Below, in pieces: positions 1 to 5,575 of a DNA stretch of 6,323 nucleotides; the stretch's first letter is position 1; each line of letters opens with the position of its first letter. The DNA is from an uncultured Eubacteriales bacterium. GTDB lineage: Bacteria; Bacillota; Clostridia; Oscillospirales; Acutalibacteraceae. The notes beneath the pieces are model-generated. The model saw only the letters and a program-made list of their open reading frames with translations, was not told the origin of the DNA and did not search any database. A program made the position numbers and the translations under genes. The stretch is from NCBI GenBank assembly GCA_900320235.1, contig ONRO01000413.1:1-6323 (forward strand), written 5' to 3'.

Positions 1-995
1 ATACCTGCTGTAAATACGATTGCATCAACTCCGCCGAGTACTGCTACATATGAACCTATGTATTTGAGTATCTCATACTCAAGCATATCAATAGCAAGCT
101 TTGCTCTTTCGTTGCCTGACTCAGCAGCAGCGCAAACATCTCTGTCATCGCTTGATACACCGGAAATACCAAGGAATCCGGATTTCTTATTGAGAAGTGT
201 ATCCATTTCTGACGGTGTAAGACCTTCCTTTTCCTCGATGAATGTTACAACTGACGGATCGAGACAGCCTGTTCTTGTGCCCATCATAATACCGTCAAGA
301 GGTGTAAGACCCATGCTTGTATCTATTACCTTGCCGTCCTTGATAGCTGTGATGGAAGAACCGTTTCCGAGATGACAGGTAATGAGTTTAAGATCCTTAA
401 GATCCTTGCCCATAAGTTCTGCACAGCGAGCGGATACATAGCGGTGTGATGTTCCGTGGAAGCCATAGCGGCGTACTGCATACTTCTCATAGAACTCATA
501 GGGTACGGGATACATGAATGCTGTCTGAGGCATTGTAGAATGGAATGCTGTATCAAATACAACTACTTCAGGAACTTCCTTGCCGAATACATCGATACAA
601 GCTCTGATGCCCTGAACATGTGCTGCATTATGAAGAGGTGCAAGCGGAATAAGGCTTTCAATGTCCTCAATTACCTTTTCTGTAACTATACATGACTCCT
701 TGAAGATCGAGCCGCCCTGCACGATACGGTGACCAATTGCTGAAACCTCGCTGAGTTCCTTGATAACGCCGACCTTCTCATCTGTAAGTGCGTTTTTGAT
801 CTGCATGAAAGCTTCTGTATGGTTGTTCATCTGAACATCATATTCACAGCTTCTTCCATCGCTTGTTGTGTGCTTGAAATGACCGTCAATACCGATCCTT
901 TCACAGTTTCCCTTTGCAAGTGTGCTTTCGTCTGTCATATCTATAAGCTGATATTTCATTGATGAGCTGCCTGCGTTGATTACAAGAATTTTCAT
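1..995 (-). CDS. ackA: Acetate kinase, C-terminus cut by window edge
   Basis: This cytoplasmic enzyme interconverts acetyl phosphate plus ADP and acetate plus ATP, the energy-yielding step of fermentative acetate formation with phosphotransacetylase. The frame is open for 331 codons from ATG to the left window edge; the family is about 400 residues, so roughly 70 are missing. Visible ASKHA-fold signatures are INAGSSS (residues 6-12, Asn7), GHRIVQGG (88-95, Arg90), DTAFH (148-152, Asp148), HGTSH (180-184, His180), HLGNGSS (208-214) and GTRTGCLDP (239-247, Arg241). Asp148, His180 and Arg241 fall at the same numbers as the catalytic residues of the Methanosarcina enzyme. The last residues, VFTAG, begin the final conserved motif. 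A GGAGG ribosome binding site (1004-1008) lies 8 bases before the ATG. It has its own promoter, so it need not be co-transcribed with rsmF upstream. No pta gene is visible here. Confidence 0.97.
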   Translation of the reverse strand, partial: MKILVINAGSSSMKYQLIDMTDESTLAKGNCERIGIDGHFKHTTSDGRSCEYDVQMNNHTEAFMQIKNALTDEKVGVIKELSEVSAIGHRIVQGGSIFKESCIVTEKVIEDIESLIPLAPLHNAAHVQGIRACIDVFGKEVPEVVVFDTAFHSTMPQTAFMYPVPYEFYEKYAVRRYGFHGTSHRYVSARCAELMGKDLKDLKLITCHLGNGSSITAIKDGKVIDTSMGLTPLDGIMMGTRTGCLDPSVVTFIEEKEGLTPSEMDTLLNKKSGFLGISGVSSDDRDVCAAAESGNERAKLAIDMLEYEILKYIGSYVAVLGGVDAIVFTAG

Positions 996-1077
996 TTAAA
1001 TTTCCTCCGCTATAATTTTCTGTTTCTGTCTGCAAAGTGCATTTTCAATCAAATACCTTTTGCACACATATATATTA

Positions 1078-1106
1078 ATAATATACCATTTTATCCATAA
1101 TTTCAA
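1078..1106 (-). promoter_or_regulatory. Housekeeping-sigma promoter of ackA
   Basis: On the minus strand a -35 box TTGAAA (1101-1106) and a -10 box TATTAT (1078-1083) are separated by exactly 17 bases, each one base off or close to consensus. Transcription would start near 1070, leaving a leader of about 75 bases before the ackA ATG. This is the best sigma-A-type match seen upstream of any gene in the window. No clear operator overlaps it. Confidence 0.8.
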
Positions 1107-1125
1107 TAGATTTTTATAAGTTTTT

Positions 1126-1149
1126 CCGGCAGCGACGGCGTGATGCCGG
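1126..1149. repeat. GC-rich hairpin in rsmF-ackA spacer
   Basis: Arms CCGGCA (1126-1131) and TGCCGG (1144-1149) enclose a 12-base loop. The surrounding block 1126-1170 is clearly richer in GC than the AT-rich sequence on either side. It sits 80 to 105 bases past the rsmF stop, where a terminator would be expected, but on the minus strand the stem is followed by AAAAA rather than a T-run, so it is not a standard intrinsic terminator. The rest of the 996-1231 spacer holds the ackA promoter and leader; I see no gene in it. Confidence 0.4.
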
Positions 1150-1231
1150 TGTCGGGATTCACGGCTTTGAAGATCATATGCTTTTTTCTCTGCAAGGTTC
1201 AGAGCTTATCAGGATTTTTTATCTATAATCA

Positions 1232-2569
1232 TCAGCATGTATTTCTGAGCCCTTTCGGATATTTGTTTTTCAGTCTTCCGCCGGAGCATTTTCCGAAACC
1301 TGTTATCATTCCCTCAATTGCAACAGCTGTATAGCCCTTGTCAAGATCACAGCTGATCTCCTCACCTCTGAGAAACATAGCTGTTCTGATGTCTTCAATA
1401 CCAAGTTCAAGAACACGTCTCAGTGATGAAGGTTCTGCGGTTGTAAACAGCGAATGTGCCGGCTCAATGCGCCTTTTGACAATATCACCGGCATATATTC
1501 CGCAGCGGAGAATTCCCGGTGCTTTCAGACCTTCCAGTCCCTTCGGACGAAGAAAGATACTATCCTTCATTATTTCGGTCACTGTTTCGGGACGAACTCT
1601 GAAAATATCGTCAAGAAAATCCTCTGTAAGTTTTTTCATTTCTGCGGTAAGAGTCTGAACCTTTCCTGTCGGCAGCGGTCTGCGTACTGCATTTCCCTTT
1701 TTCCTGAACCTTGCAGCAAAATGTCCCTCTCCGCCCTCAGCCGGTGTTACCCTGACAGCATTTGACAACTCGGTTTTTCTTCCGAACGGCTCATTGATTT
1801 CCATAGACTCAAATTCAGGGCAGCTCTCAAGGAATTTTTTAACAGTCATTTCATTTTCCTCAGGCGAAAACGTACAGGTCGAATAAACGAGTATTCCGCC
1901 TTCTCTCAGTGCTGCAGCAGCAGTCTGAAGAATAGAAAGCTGTCTTGCCGCGCAGGAAATAACATGTTCTCTGCTCCATTCTGTGATCGCATCGTTATTT
2001 TTCCTGAACATGCCCTCGCCTGAGCATGGAGCATCAACAAGTACCTTATCAAAACAGCCCTCGACCCTCGGACAAAGCTCATCAGGATAGCAGCTTGATA
2101 CCACTCCGTTTGCAATACCCATTCTTTCATGGGTTGACAGCAGGATCCTTGCCCTGTTTCTTATTGGTTCGTTTGACCAGATAAGACCGCTGCCTCCGAG
2201 AAGTGAAGCAATCTGAGCAGATTTTCCTCCGGGGGCTGCACAAAGATCAAGAACATAGTCGCCGTTTTCAATGCCTAGCAGCTCAGCGGCTGACGAAGCC
2301 GACGGTTCCTGAACATAGAAACCGCCTGCATGATGAAGCGGTGAGTTTCCTATTGATTCTGTTTCAGGGGGGATATAATATCCGCAGCTATAAAAAGGTG
2401 TTCTTTCAGTTTCAAAGCCAAGCAGCGGCAAAAGCTTTTCAGGTGTGGTTTTCAACAGATTTACGCTTATTCCCCTGAAAGGCTCTTTTTCAAAGCTTTG
2501 CAGGTATTTTTCAGTATCGCTGCCAAGGACAAGACGAAGCTCGTTTATATAATCTTCAGGTAAAATCAT
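1232..2569 (-). CDS. rsmF: RsmF-family 16S rRNA m5C methyltransferase
   Basis: A NOL1/NOP2/Sun-type SAM-dependent RNA cytosine-5 methyltransferase of 445 residues, expected to act on cytosines near 1400-1407 of 16S rRNA. Seen in order: an N-terminal RsmF-like domain ending in HHAGGFYVQEPSA (about 79-91); the SAM loop DLCAAPGGK (108-116); motif IV DAPCSGEG with Cys182; motif VI STCTFSPEENE with Cys232, the expected nucleophile; and a C-terminal PUA-like part ending GKCSGGRLKNKYPKGLR. E. coli RsmF is of similar length (479). Enterococcal EfmM belongs to the same family and methylates C1404 with aminoglycoside resistance, so the exact target cannot be told from sequence alone. An ATG two codons further upstream (2575) is possible, but the AGGA at 2577-2580 is 7 bases from the chosen ATG and only 1 base from the other. 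It lies upstream of ackA in the same direction. Confidence 0.88.
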   Translation of the reverse strand: MILPEDYINELRLVLGSDTEKYLQSFEKEPFRGISVNLLKTTPEKLLPLLGFETERTPFYSCGYYIPPETESIGNSPLHHAGGFYVQEPSASSAAELLGIENGDYVLDLCAAPGGKSAQIASLLGGSGLIWSNEPIRNRARILLSTHERMGIANGVVSSCYPDELCPRVEGCFDKVLVDAPCSGEGMFRKNNDAITEWSREHVISCAARQLSILQTAAAALREGGILVYSTCTFSPEENEMTVKKFLESCPEFESMEINEPFGRKTELSNAVRVTPAEGGEGHFAARFRKKGNAVRRPLPTGKVQTLTAEMKKLTEDFLDDIFRVRPETVTEIMKDSIFLRPKGLEGLKAPGILRCGIYAGDIVKRRIEPAHSLFTTAEPSSLRRVLELGIEDIRTAMFLRGEEISCDLDKGYTAVAIEGMITGFGKCSGGRLKNKYPKGLRNTC

Positions 2570-2576
2570 TTTCATT

Positions 2577-2580
2577 TCCT
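2577..2580 (-). promoter_or_regulatory. Ribosome binding site deciding rsmF start
   Basis: AGGA on the minus strand. It lies 7 bases before the ATG at 2569 and 1 base before the ATG at 2575, so the inner ATG is the likely start. Just upstream, GATCAA (2586-2591) and TTGATC (2601-2606) form a 6-base inverted repeat around an AT-only spacer. It could be a weak hairpin or operator in the rsmF leader. I could not find a convincing rsmF promoter. Confidence 0.65.
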
Positions 2581-2631
2581 GTTCCGATCAATTTTTTTAT
2601 TTGATCTTTGAATATTTTATTTTTATTTGCA

Positions 2632-2664
2632 GATAATAAAACAGGGAACCGATCCGGGTTCCCT
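2632..2664 (-). terminator. Intrinsic terminator pointing toward rsmF
   Basis: Perfect 8-base arms AGGGAACC (2643-2650) and GGTTCCCT (2657-2664) with a 6-base loop. On the minus strand the stem is followed by GTTTTATTATCT, a usable T-rich tail; on the plus strand no T-run follows. It lies about 65 bases upstream of the rsmF start. The nearest minus-strand gene upstream is cdd, which ends 390 bases away with a different hairpin in between. It may therefore end cdd read-through, end an unseen minus-strand RNA, or act as an attenuator in a long rsmF leader. Confidence 0.72.
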
Positions 2665-2677
2665 CGAACTCAGTCAT

Positions 2678-2707
2678 TTGTAAAAGCGTTAATTTTGTTT
2701 TTACAAT
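2678..2707 (+). promoter_or_regulatory. Promoter with overlapping operator-like inverted repeat
   Basis: A -35 box TTGTAA (2678-2683) and a -10 box TACAAT (2702-2707) are 18 bases apart, giving a start near 2714. The same bases form an inverted repeat: TTGTAAAA (2678-2685) against TTTTACAA (2699-2706), which covers both promoter boxes. That arrangement fits a repressor site, though AT-rich sequence can produce it by chance. It would drive the small Cys-repeat gene downstream. Confidence 0.55.
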
Positions 2708-2710
2708 AAC

Positions 2711-2797
2711 TGATCAGCCGGCTGCGCAGATTTCAGTCAGACAGCTTTCCTTAAAACCGGACAGCTGTATTTGGTTTGGCTGATCATCTCAATCAGC
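2711..2797 (+). promoter_or_regulatory. Structured leader of the Cys-repeat gene
   Basis: The transcribed leader contains TGATCAGCC (2711-2719) complementary over 9 bases to GGCTGATCA (2778-2786). Within that outer stem, ACAGC (2741-2745) can pair with GCTGT (2764-2768). The right arm of the outer stem can instead pair locally: GCTGAT (2779-2784) with ATCAGC (2792-2797), just before the ribosome binding site. Two self-complementary blocks also occur, CAGCCGGCTG (2715-2724) and CTGCGCAG (2722-2729). I recognise no known riboswitch or T-box signature. Because the pairings are symmetrical, the folding RNA could also be on the minus strand. Confidence 0.45.
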
Positions 2798-2811
2798 TGA
2801 CAACAGATTAT

Positions 2812-2817
2812 AAGGAG
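2812..2817 (+). promoter_or_regulatory. Ribosome binding site of the Cys-repeat gene
   Basis: AAGGAG, 8 bases before the ATG at 2826. It is as strong as the sites of the housekeeping genes here and is the main reason to treat the small frame as a real gene. Confidence 0.8.
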
Positions 2818-2825
2818 TTTTTACA

Positions 2826-2954
2826 ATGAGCAAAAACAAGAACAAGAGTACCCAGACAAATTCTGACGCTCAGGACTGCAGAAACAATACACAGGACTGC
2901 AGAAACAATTCTCAGAACTGTGACCACAAAAGTGCAGAGGACTGCAGACACTGA
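2826..2954 (+). CDS. Small Cys-repeat hydrophilic peptide, 42 aa
   Basis: I do not recognise a characterised family. The 42-residue product starts with a Lys/Asn-rich stretch (MSKNKNKS) and then repeats a seven-residue unit: QDCRNN at 16-21 and 23-28, a degenerate QNCDHK at 30-35, and EDCRH at the C-terminus. Cysteines are at 18, 25, 32 and 40; His34 and His42 are nearby. There is no signal peptide, membrane segment or hydrophobic core, so it is probably cytoplasmic and unstructured unless it binds metal or forms disulfides. Evidence for a real gene is the AAGGAG site, a plausible promoter, codon-periodic repeats of 21 bases and its placement in an otherwise empty spacer. It is the only plus-strand gene here, convergent with cdd and divergent from rsmF. 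Metal or thiol binding is a guess from composition only. Confidence 0.72.
   Translation: MSKNKNKSTQTNSDAQDCRNNTQDCRNNSQNCDHKSAEDCRH
2871..2909 (+). repeat. 18-base tandem direct repeat inside the small gene
   Basis: CAGGACTGCAGAAACAAT occurs identically at 2871-2888 and 2892-2909, a 21-base period that keeps the reading frame. Degenerate copies follow at 2913 (CAGAACTGTGACCAC) and 2937 (GAGGACTGCAGACAC). The pattern suggests growth of the coding sequence by in-frame duplication. Confidence 0.9.
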
Positions 2955-3000
2955 TCTGTTCAGGATCATGTATTAACTGATTTTTCAGTTTTCATTAATG

Positions 3001-3035
3001 TTTTTCACCGGTCTCAGCTGAGAACCGGTGAAAAA
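3001..3035. terminator. Long inverted repeat between convergent genes, atypical terminator
   Basis: Perfect 12-base arms TTTTTCACCGGT (3001-3012) and ACCGGTGAAAAA (3024-3035) enclose CTCAGCTGAGA, itself nearly self-complementary. It lies between the ends of the small plus-strand gene (2954) and cdd (3056), where a two-way terminator is expected. However, the T-run is on the 5' side and the A-run on the 3' side when read from either strand, the reverse of a normal bidirectional terminator. It may stop transcription by hairpin strength alone, protect 3' ends, or be a protein site. A weaker hairpin AACTGA-TTTT-TCAGTT (2975-2990) precedes it. Confidence 0.45.
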
Positions 3036-3055
3036 TGTCTGTATAAGTTATTGTA

Positions 3056-3487
3056 TCAGGTGAAACCGCCGAACAGCAGAAATGCTCCCGGCATAAGGGT
3101 ATCGAGCTTATTGATCTGATAATCCTCTTCGGATTTTGCACTTATGATCTCGAATTCCTTATCGCAGAATTCCGTCATAAACTGGCGGCACATTCCGCAC
3201 GGCATACAATAATCATTGCTAATGAGCGGATTATTATTGTTTCTTTCACCTGTCACGCACATGGCAATAAACTTTCTTTCTCCGCTGCTTATCGCAGCAG
3301 CAAAGGCGCTTCTTTCAGCACAGACTCCCACAGGAAATGAACTGTTTTCTACATTTGTTCCTGTGAAGATCTTTCCGCTCTCTGTAAGAAGTGCCGCTCC
3401 TACATAATAGCCTGAATACGGTGCGTACGCATTCTTTCTGACCTCAAATGCAGCCTTTATCAGGGCTGTCTTATCATATTCCGACAT
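3056..3487 (-). CDS. cdd: Cytidine deaminase
   Basis: This cytoplasmic zinc enzyme hydrolyses cytidine and deoxycytidine to uridine and deoxyuridine in pyrimidine salvage. The 143-residue length fits the small homotetrameric class. Visible features are YAPYS (21-25), the substrate-binding NVEN (Asn45, Glu47), CAE with zinc ligand Cys56 and catalytic Glu58, PCGMC with zinc ligands Cys97 and Cys100, and the late LMPGAF segment. An Asn-rich stretch before the zinc loop (about 82-92) looks like a lineage-specific insertion. An ATG two codons upstream (3493) exists, but GGAGG at 3495-3499 is 7 bases from the chosen ATG and only 1 base from the other. It follows cysS by 66 bases in the same direction and probably ends that transcription unit. 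In most genomes cdd is not next to cysS, so the neighbourhood says little about its role. Confidence 0.95.
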   Translation of the reverse strand: MSEYDKTALIKAAFEVRKNAYAPYSGYYVGAALLTESGKIFTGTNVENSSFPVGVCAERSAFAAAISSGERKFIAMCVTGERNNNNPLISNDYCMPCGMCRQFMTEFCDKEFEIISAKSEEDYQINKLDTLMPGAFLLFGGFT

Positions 3488-3494
3488 CCCCATA

Positions 3495-3499
3495 CCTCC
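3495..3499 (-). promoter_or_regulatory. Ribosome binding site deciding cdd start
   Basis: GGAGG on the minus strand, 7 bases before the ATG at 3487 and 1 base before the ATG at 3493. Only the inner ATG has workable spacing. Confidence 0.8.
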
Positions 3500-3553
3500 T
3501 CTGTTTTCTGCTCACTTCATCGGACTTTATCCTTATGCACACAGCAAGCTTTA

Positions 3554-4957
3554 TTATTCTGTTACAATTATTGTTCCGTTCGGTGTATCTTTTATTGTTA
3601 TGCCTCTTGCTTTAAGCTCATCACGGATCCTGTCTGCTTCTGCCCAGTTTTTATCCTTTCTTGCCTGTGTACGCTGATCGATAAGTGTCTGAATCTCATC
3701 ATCAATGCCGCCGTCCTTCTCTTCATAAAGAAGTCCCAGTACATCTGCAAGCTCTCCGTAAAGTGAAAGTGCAAAATCACAAAGCTCCTTTGAAGGCTTT
3801 GTCTGAGGATTGAGGTTTGTATTGATATCTCTTGCAAGCTCAAACAATGCTGTGATTGCGTCCGCAGTATTGAGATCGTCTTCCATTACTCTGATGAAAT
3901 CTTTCTTATGTCCGAGAAGCTTATCCTTTATCTCCTGCTCGCCTTCCCTGAGCGCACCTTCGCTGTTTTTCGCAAGGAAACGAAGATCTTCACGGCAGTT
4001 GTAAAGTCTGTCAAGAGAAGCCTTGCACTGATTGATAATATCGATTGAATAATTGATCGGGCTGCGGTAATGTGATGATACCATCAGATAGCGGATAGGC
4101 TCATAGCCGTACTGCTCTGCAACATCACGGACGGTAAAGAAATTTCCAAGTGACTTGGACATCTTTTTATTATCAACATTTATATAGCCGTTATGCATCC
4201 AGTAATTTGCAAAAGGCTTTTCATTTGTGCATTCGCTCTGGGCGATCTCATTTTCATGGTGCGGGAATATCAGGTCCTGACCGCCGCAGTGAATATCTAT
4301 TGTCTCTCCGAGATAACGCTTTGCCATTGTTGAGCATTCGATATGCCAGCCGGGTCTGCCTTCTCCCCAGGGGGAAGTCCATGAAGGCTCACCGGGCTTT
4401 GCGCCCTTCCAGAGTGCGAAATCCATCGGGTCTTCTTTTGTATCACCTATCTGTATTCTTGCGCCTGCCTCAAGGTCCTCAAGCGGCTGATGTGAAAGCT
4501 TGCCGTATTCCTTGAATCTGTTAGTACGGAAATATACATCGCCGTATTCTGTTGAATACGCATAGCCCTTTTCTTCAAGGGTTGTTATCATATCGAGCAT
4601 CTGCTGAATATTCTCTGTTGCCTTGGGGTGAACGGTTGCCTCTCTTACATTAAGTCCCTTTGCATCTTTTTTATATTCCTCGATATATTTTTCGGAAACT
4701 GTCTTATAATCTGTTCCTTCCTCATTTGCCCTTTTTATGATCTTATCATCTATATCGGTAAAATTCTGGACAAAGGTTACTTTATAACCCCTGTATTCAA
4801 GATATCTTCTGAGAATATCGAATACACAGATAGGTCTTGCATTTCCGATATGGATATAGTTATACACTGTCGGTCCGCAGGCATAGATCTTTACCTCGCC
4901 GTCAGTTATGGTTTTCAGTTCTTCCTTTTTTCCTGTCATTGTGTTATAGATCTTCAT
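3554..4957 (-). CDS. cysS: Cysteine--tRNA ligase
   Basis: A class I aminoacyl-tRNA synthetase that charges tRNA-Cys with cysteine using ATP, cytoplasmic and essential. The 467-residue product has the full family layout: a Rossmann catalytic core with the HIGH-type motif HIGN (36-39) directly after CGPTVY; zinc ligands Cys27, Cys208, His233 and Glu237, matching the four ligands of E. coli CysS, which bind the cysteine thiol; GWHIEC before the second ligand; KMSKS at 265-269; and a helical C-terminal anticodon-binding part ending in a short domain with the usual IKDTPNGT. The start is taken at the ATG of MKIYNTMTG, because AGGAG (4965-4969) is 7 bases away; the ATG two codons upstream is only 1 base from it. 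Downstream of cysE with one gene between, recalling the cysE-cysS pair of Bacillus. Confidence 0.97.
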   Translation of the reverse strand: MKIYNTMTGKKEELKTITDGEVKIYACGPTVYNYIHIGNARPICVFDILRRYLEYRGYKVTFVQNFTDIDDKIIKRANEEGTDYKTVSEKYIEEYKKDAKGLNVREATVHPKATENIQQMLDMITTLEEKGYAYSTEYGDVYFRTNRFKEYGKLSHQPLEDLEAGARIQIGDTKEDPMDFALWKGAKPGEPSWTSPWGEGRPGWHIECSTMAKRYLGETIDIHCGGQDLIFPHHENEIAQSECTNEKPFANYWMHNGYINVDNKKMSKSLGNFFTVRDVAEQYGYEPIRYLMVSSHYRSPINYSIDIINQCKASLDRLYNCREDLRFLAKNSEGALREGEQEIKDKLLGHKKDFIRVMEDDLNTADAITALFELARDINTNLNPQTKPSKELCDFALSLYGELADVLGLLYEEKDGGIDDEIQTLIDQRTQARKDKNWAEADRIRDELKARGITIKDTPNGTIIVTE

Positions 4958-4964
4958 TGTCATT

Positions 4965-4969
4965 CTCCT
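4965..4969 (-). promoter_or_regulatory. Ribosome binding site deciding cysS start
   Basis: AGGAG on the minus strand, 7 bases before the ATG at 4957 and 1 base before the ATG at 4963. The inner ATG also gives an N-terminus that lines up with known CysS proteins. Confidence 0.8.
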
Positions 4970-5027
4970 TTTCTGTTATTTTCATCTTATTATTAAATTT
5001 AAAGATCATAATTCTTTTTTGACCGCA

Positions 5028-5211
5028 TCATTCATCCGGCTTATTACGGTTTCTGAGAATGATCCAGCCGGCATAGAAACATATCATTATAACTATACCG
5101 TTTGAAATATCGTCACTCATTATTCCATATACCATGAACGCAAAAATGCCGCAGCTGATGAGTACACGACCACCGGATGCTTTGATACAAGATTGCTTCC
5201 GGATATCTTTT
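5028..5211 (-). pseudogene. Out-of-frame C-terminal continuation of the membrane protein
   Basis: Past the A-run at 5208-5211 the minus-strand frame one base off continues for 60 codons to a TGA at 5028-5030. It reads KDIRKQSCIKASGGRVLIS and then two strongly hydrophobic stretches (CGIFAFMVYGIM and GIVIMICFYAGWIIL), ending in a charged tail NRNKPDE. This frame has a TGA just before the A-run, so it cannot be a separate longer gene, and it has no ribosome binding site. Joining it to the upstream frame by adding one A gives a continuous 176-residue four-helix membrane protein. I therefore read it as the displaced 3' part of the gene at 5120-5557, by true mutation or by a sequence error in the homopolymer. 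Confidence 0.75.
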
Positions 5212-5557
5212 CAAGCTTTTTACCGAGTATCTTTTCCCTGAACCAGATACGCCAGAGAATTACTGCACAGGAATGCAGCATTATTACAGAGATACCGACA
5301 AACATATTATATTTTTCCCAGAATTCGCTTAATGTGATTTTGCCTGTCGCAAGCTCATATAAGCCTATAACCGTCAGCACAGGTGCAAGTATTCCTACGA
5401 TTACAATCATACCAAGCTGTATTATAGGAAAACCGCTGCATCCGCTGCAGCCTCCTCCGCCGCTCGGATTATTGTTGCTGGTTAATTCCTCATACGCAGC
5501 ATAATTCATCATATCACTGACATTCTTATCTGTTTTATTTTTCACGGCAGATACCAT
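5120..5557 (-). CDS. Unrecognised membrane protein, probably frameshifted
   Basis: I do not recognise this family. The open frame gives 145 residues: a polar N-terminus (1-33), a Gly/Cys motif GGGGCSGCSG (33-42), a first membrane helix (about 45-68), a short loop with acidic and aromatic residues, and a second helix (about 85-106) followed by a basic stretch REKILGKKLEK. After residue 116 the sequence stops looking like a membrane protein and ends quickly, while the neighbouring frame carries two more helices, so the last 29 residues are probably an artefact of a lost A at 5208-5211. The start is uncertain: the AGGA at 5557-5560 touches the ATG, and a GTG at codon 5 sits 11 bases from it. It begins 18 bases after cysE and precedes cysS, so it is likely co-transcribed with both. 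No function can be assigned. Confidence 0.6.
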   Translation of the reverse strand: MVSAVKNKTDKNVSDMMNYAAYEELTSNNNPSGGGGCSGCSGFPIIQLGMIVIVGILAPVLTVIGLYELATGKITLSEFWEKYNMFVGISVIMLHSCAVILWRIWFREKILGKKLEKISGSNLVSKHPVVVYSSAAAFLRSWYME

Positions 5558-5575
5558 CCTGAATCAATGAAGTCT

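Noticed and set aside
58..695. Plus- and minus-strand frames of about 80-105 codons within 58-695.
   Set aside because: All lie in other frames of ackA, whose motifs are intact across this region.
1103..1177. Minus-strand 24-codon frame beginning MIFKAVNPDTG in the rsmF-ackA spacer.
   Set aside because: It reads plausibly but has no good ribosome binding site, coincides with the GC-rich hairpin and runs into the ackA -35 box; composition alone explains it.
2871..2951. Short regular repeats that could suggest a CRISPR array.
   Set aside because: The unit is 21 bases with no spacers, keeps the reading frame and encodes the Asp-Cys-Arg heptad.
4150..4515. Plus-strand 121-codon frame inside cysS.
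   Set aside because: Antisense to strongly conserved CysS motifs, with no start signals of its own.
4958..5027. Possible promoter or T-box leader before cysS.
   Set aside because: The spacer is only about 70 bases, AT-rich, with no T-box sequence, hairpin or convincing promoter boxes.
5193..5504. Plus-strand 103-codon frame opposite the membrane protein gene.
   Set aside because: It is the mirror of a real hydrophobic gene; no ribosome binding site and proline/serine-rich shadow composition.
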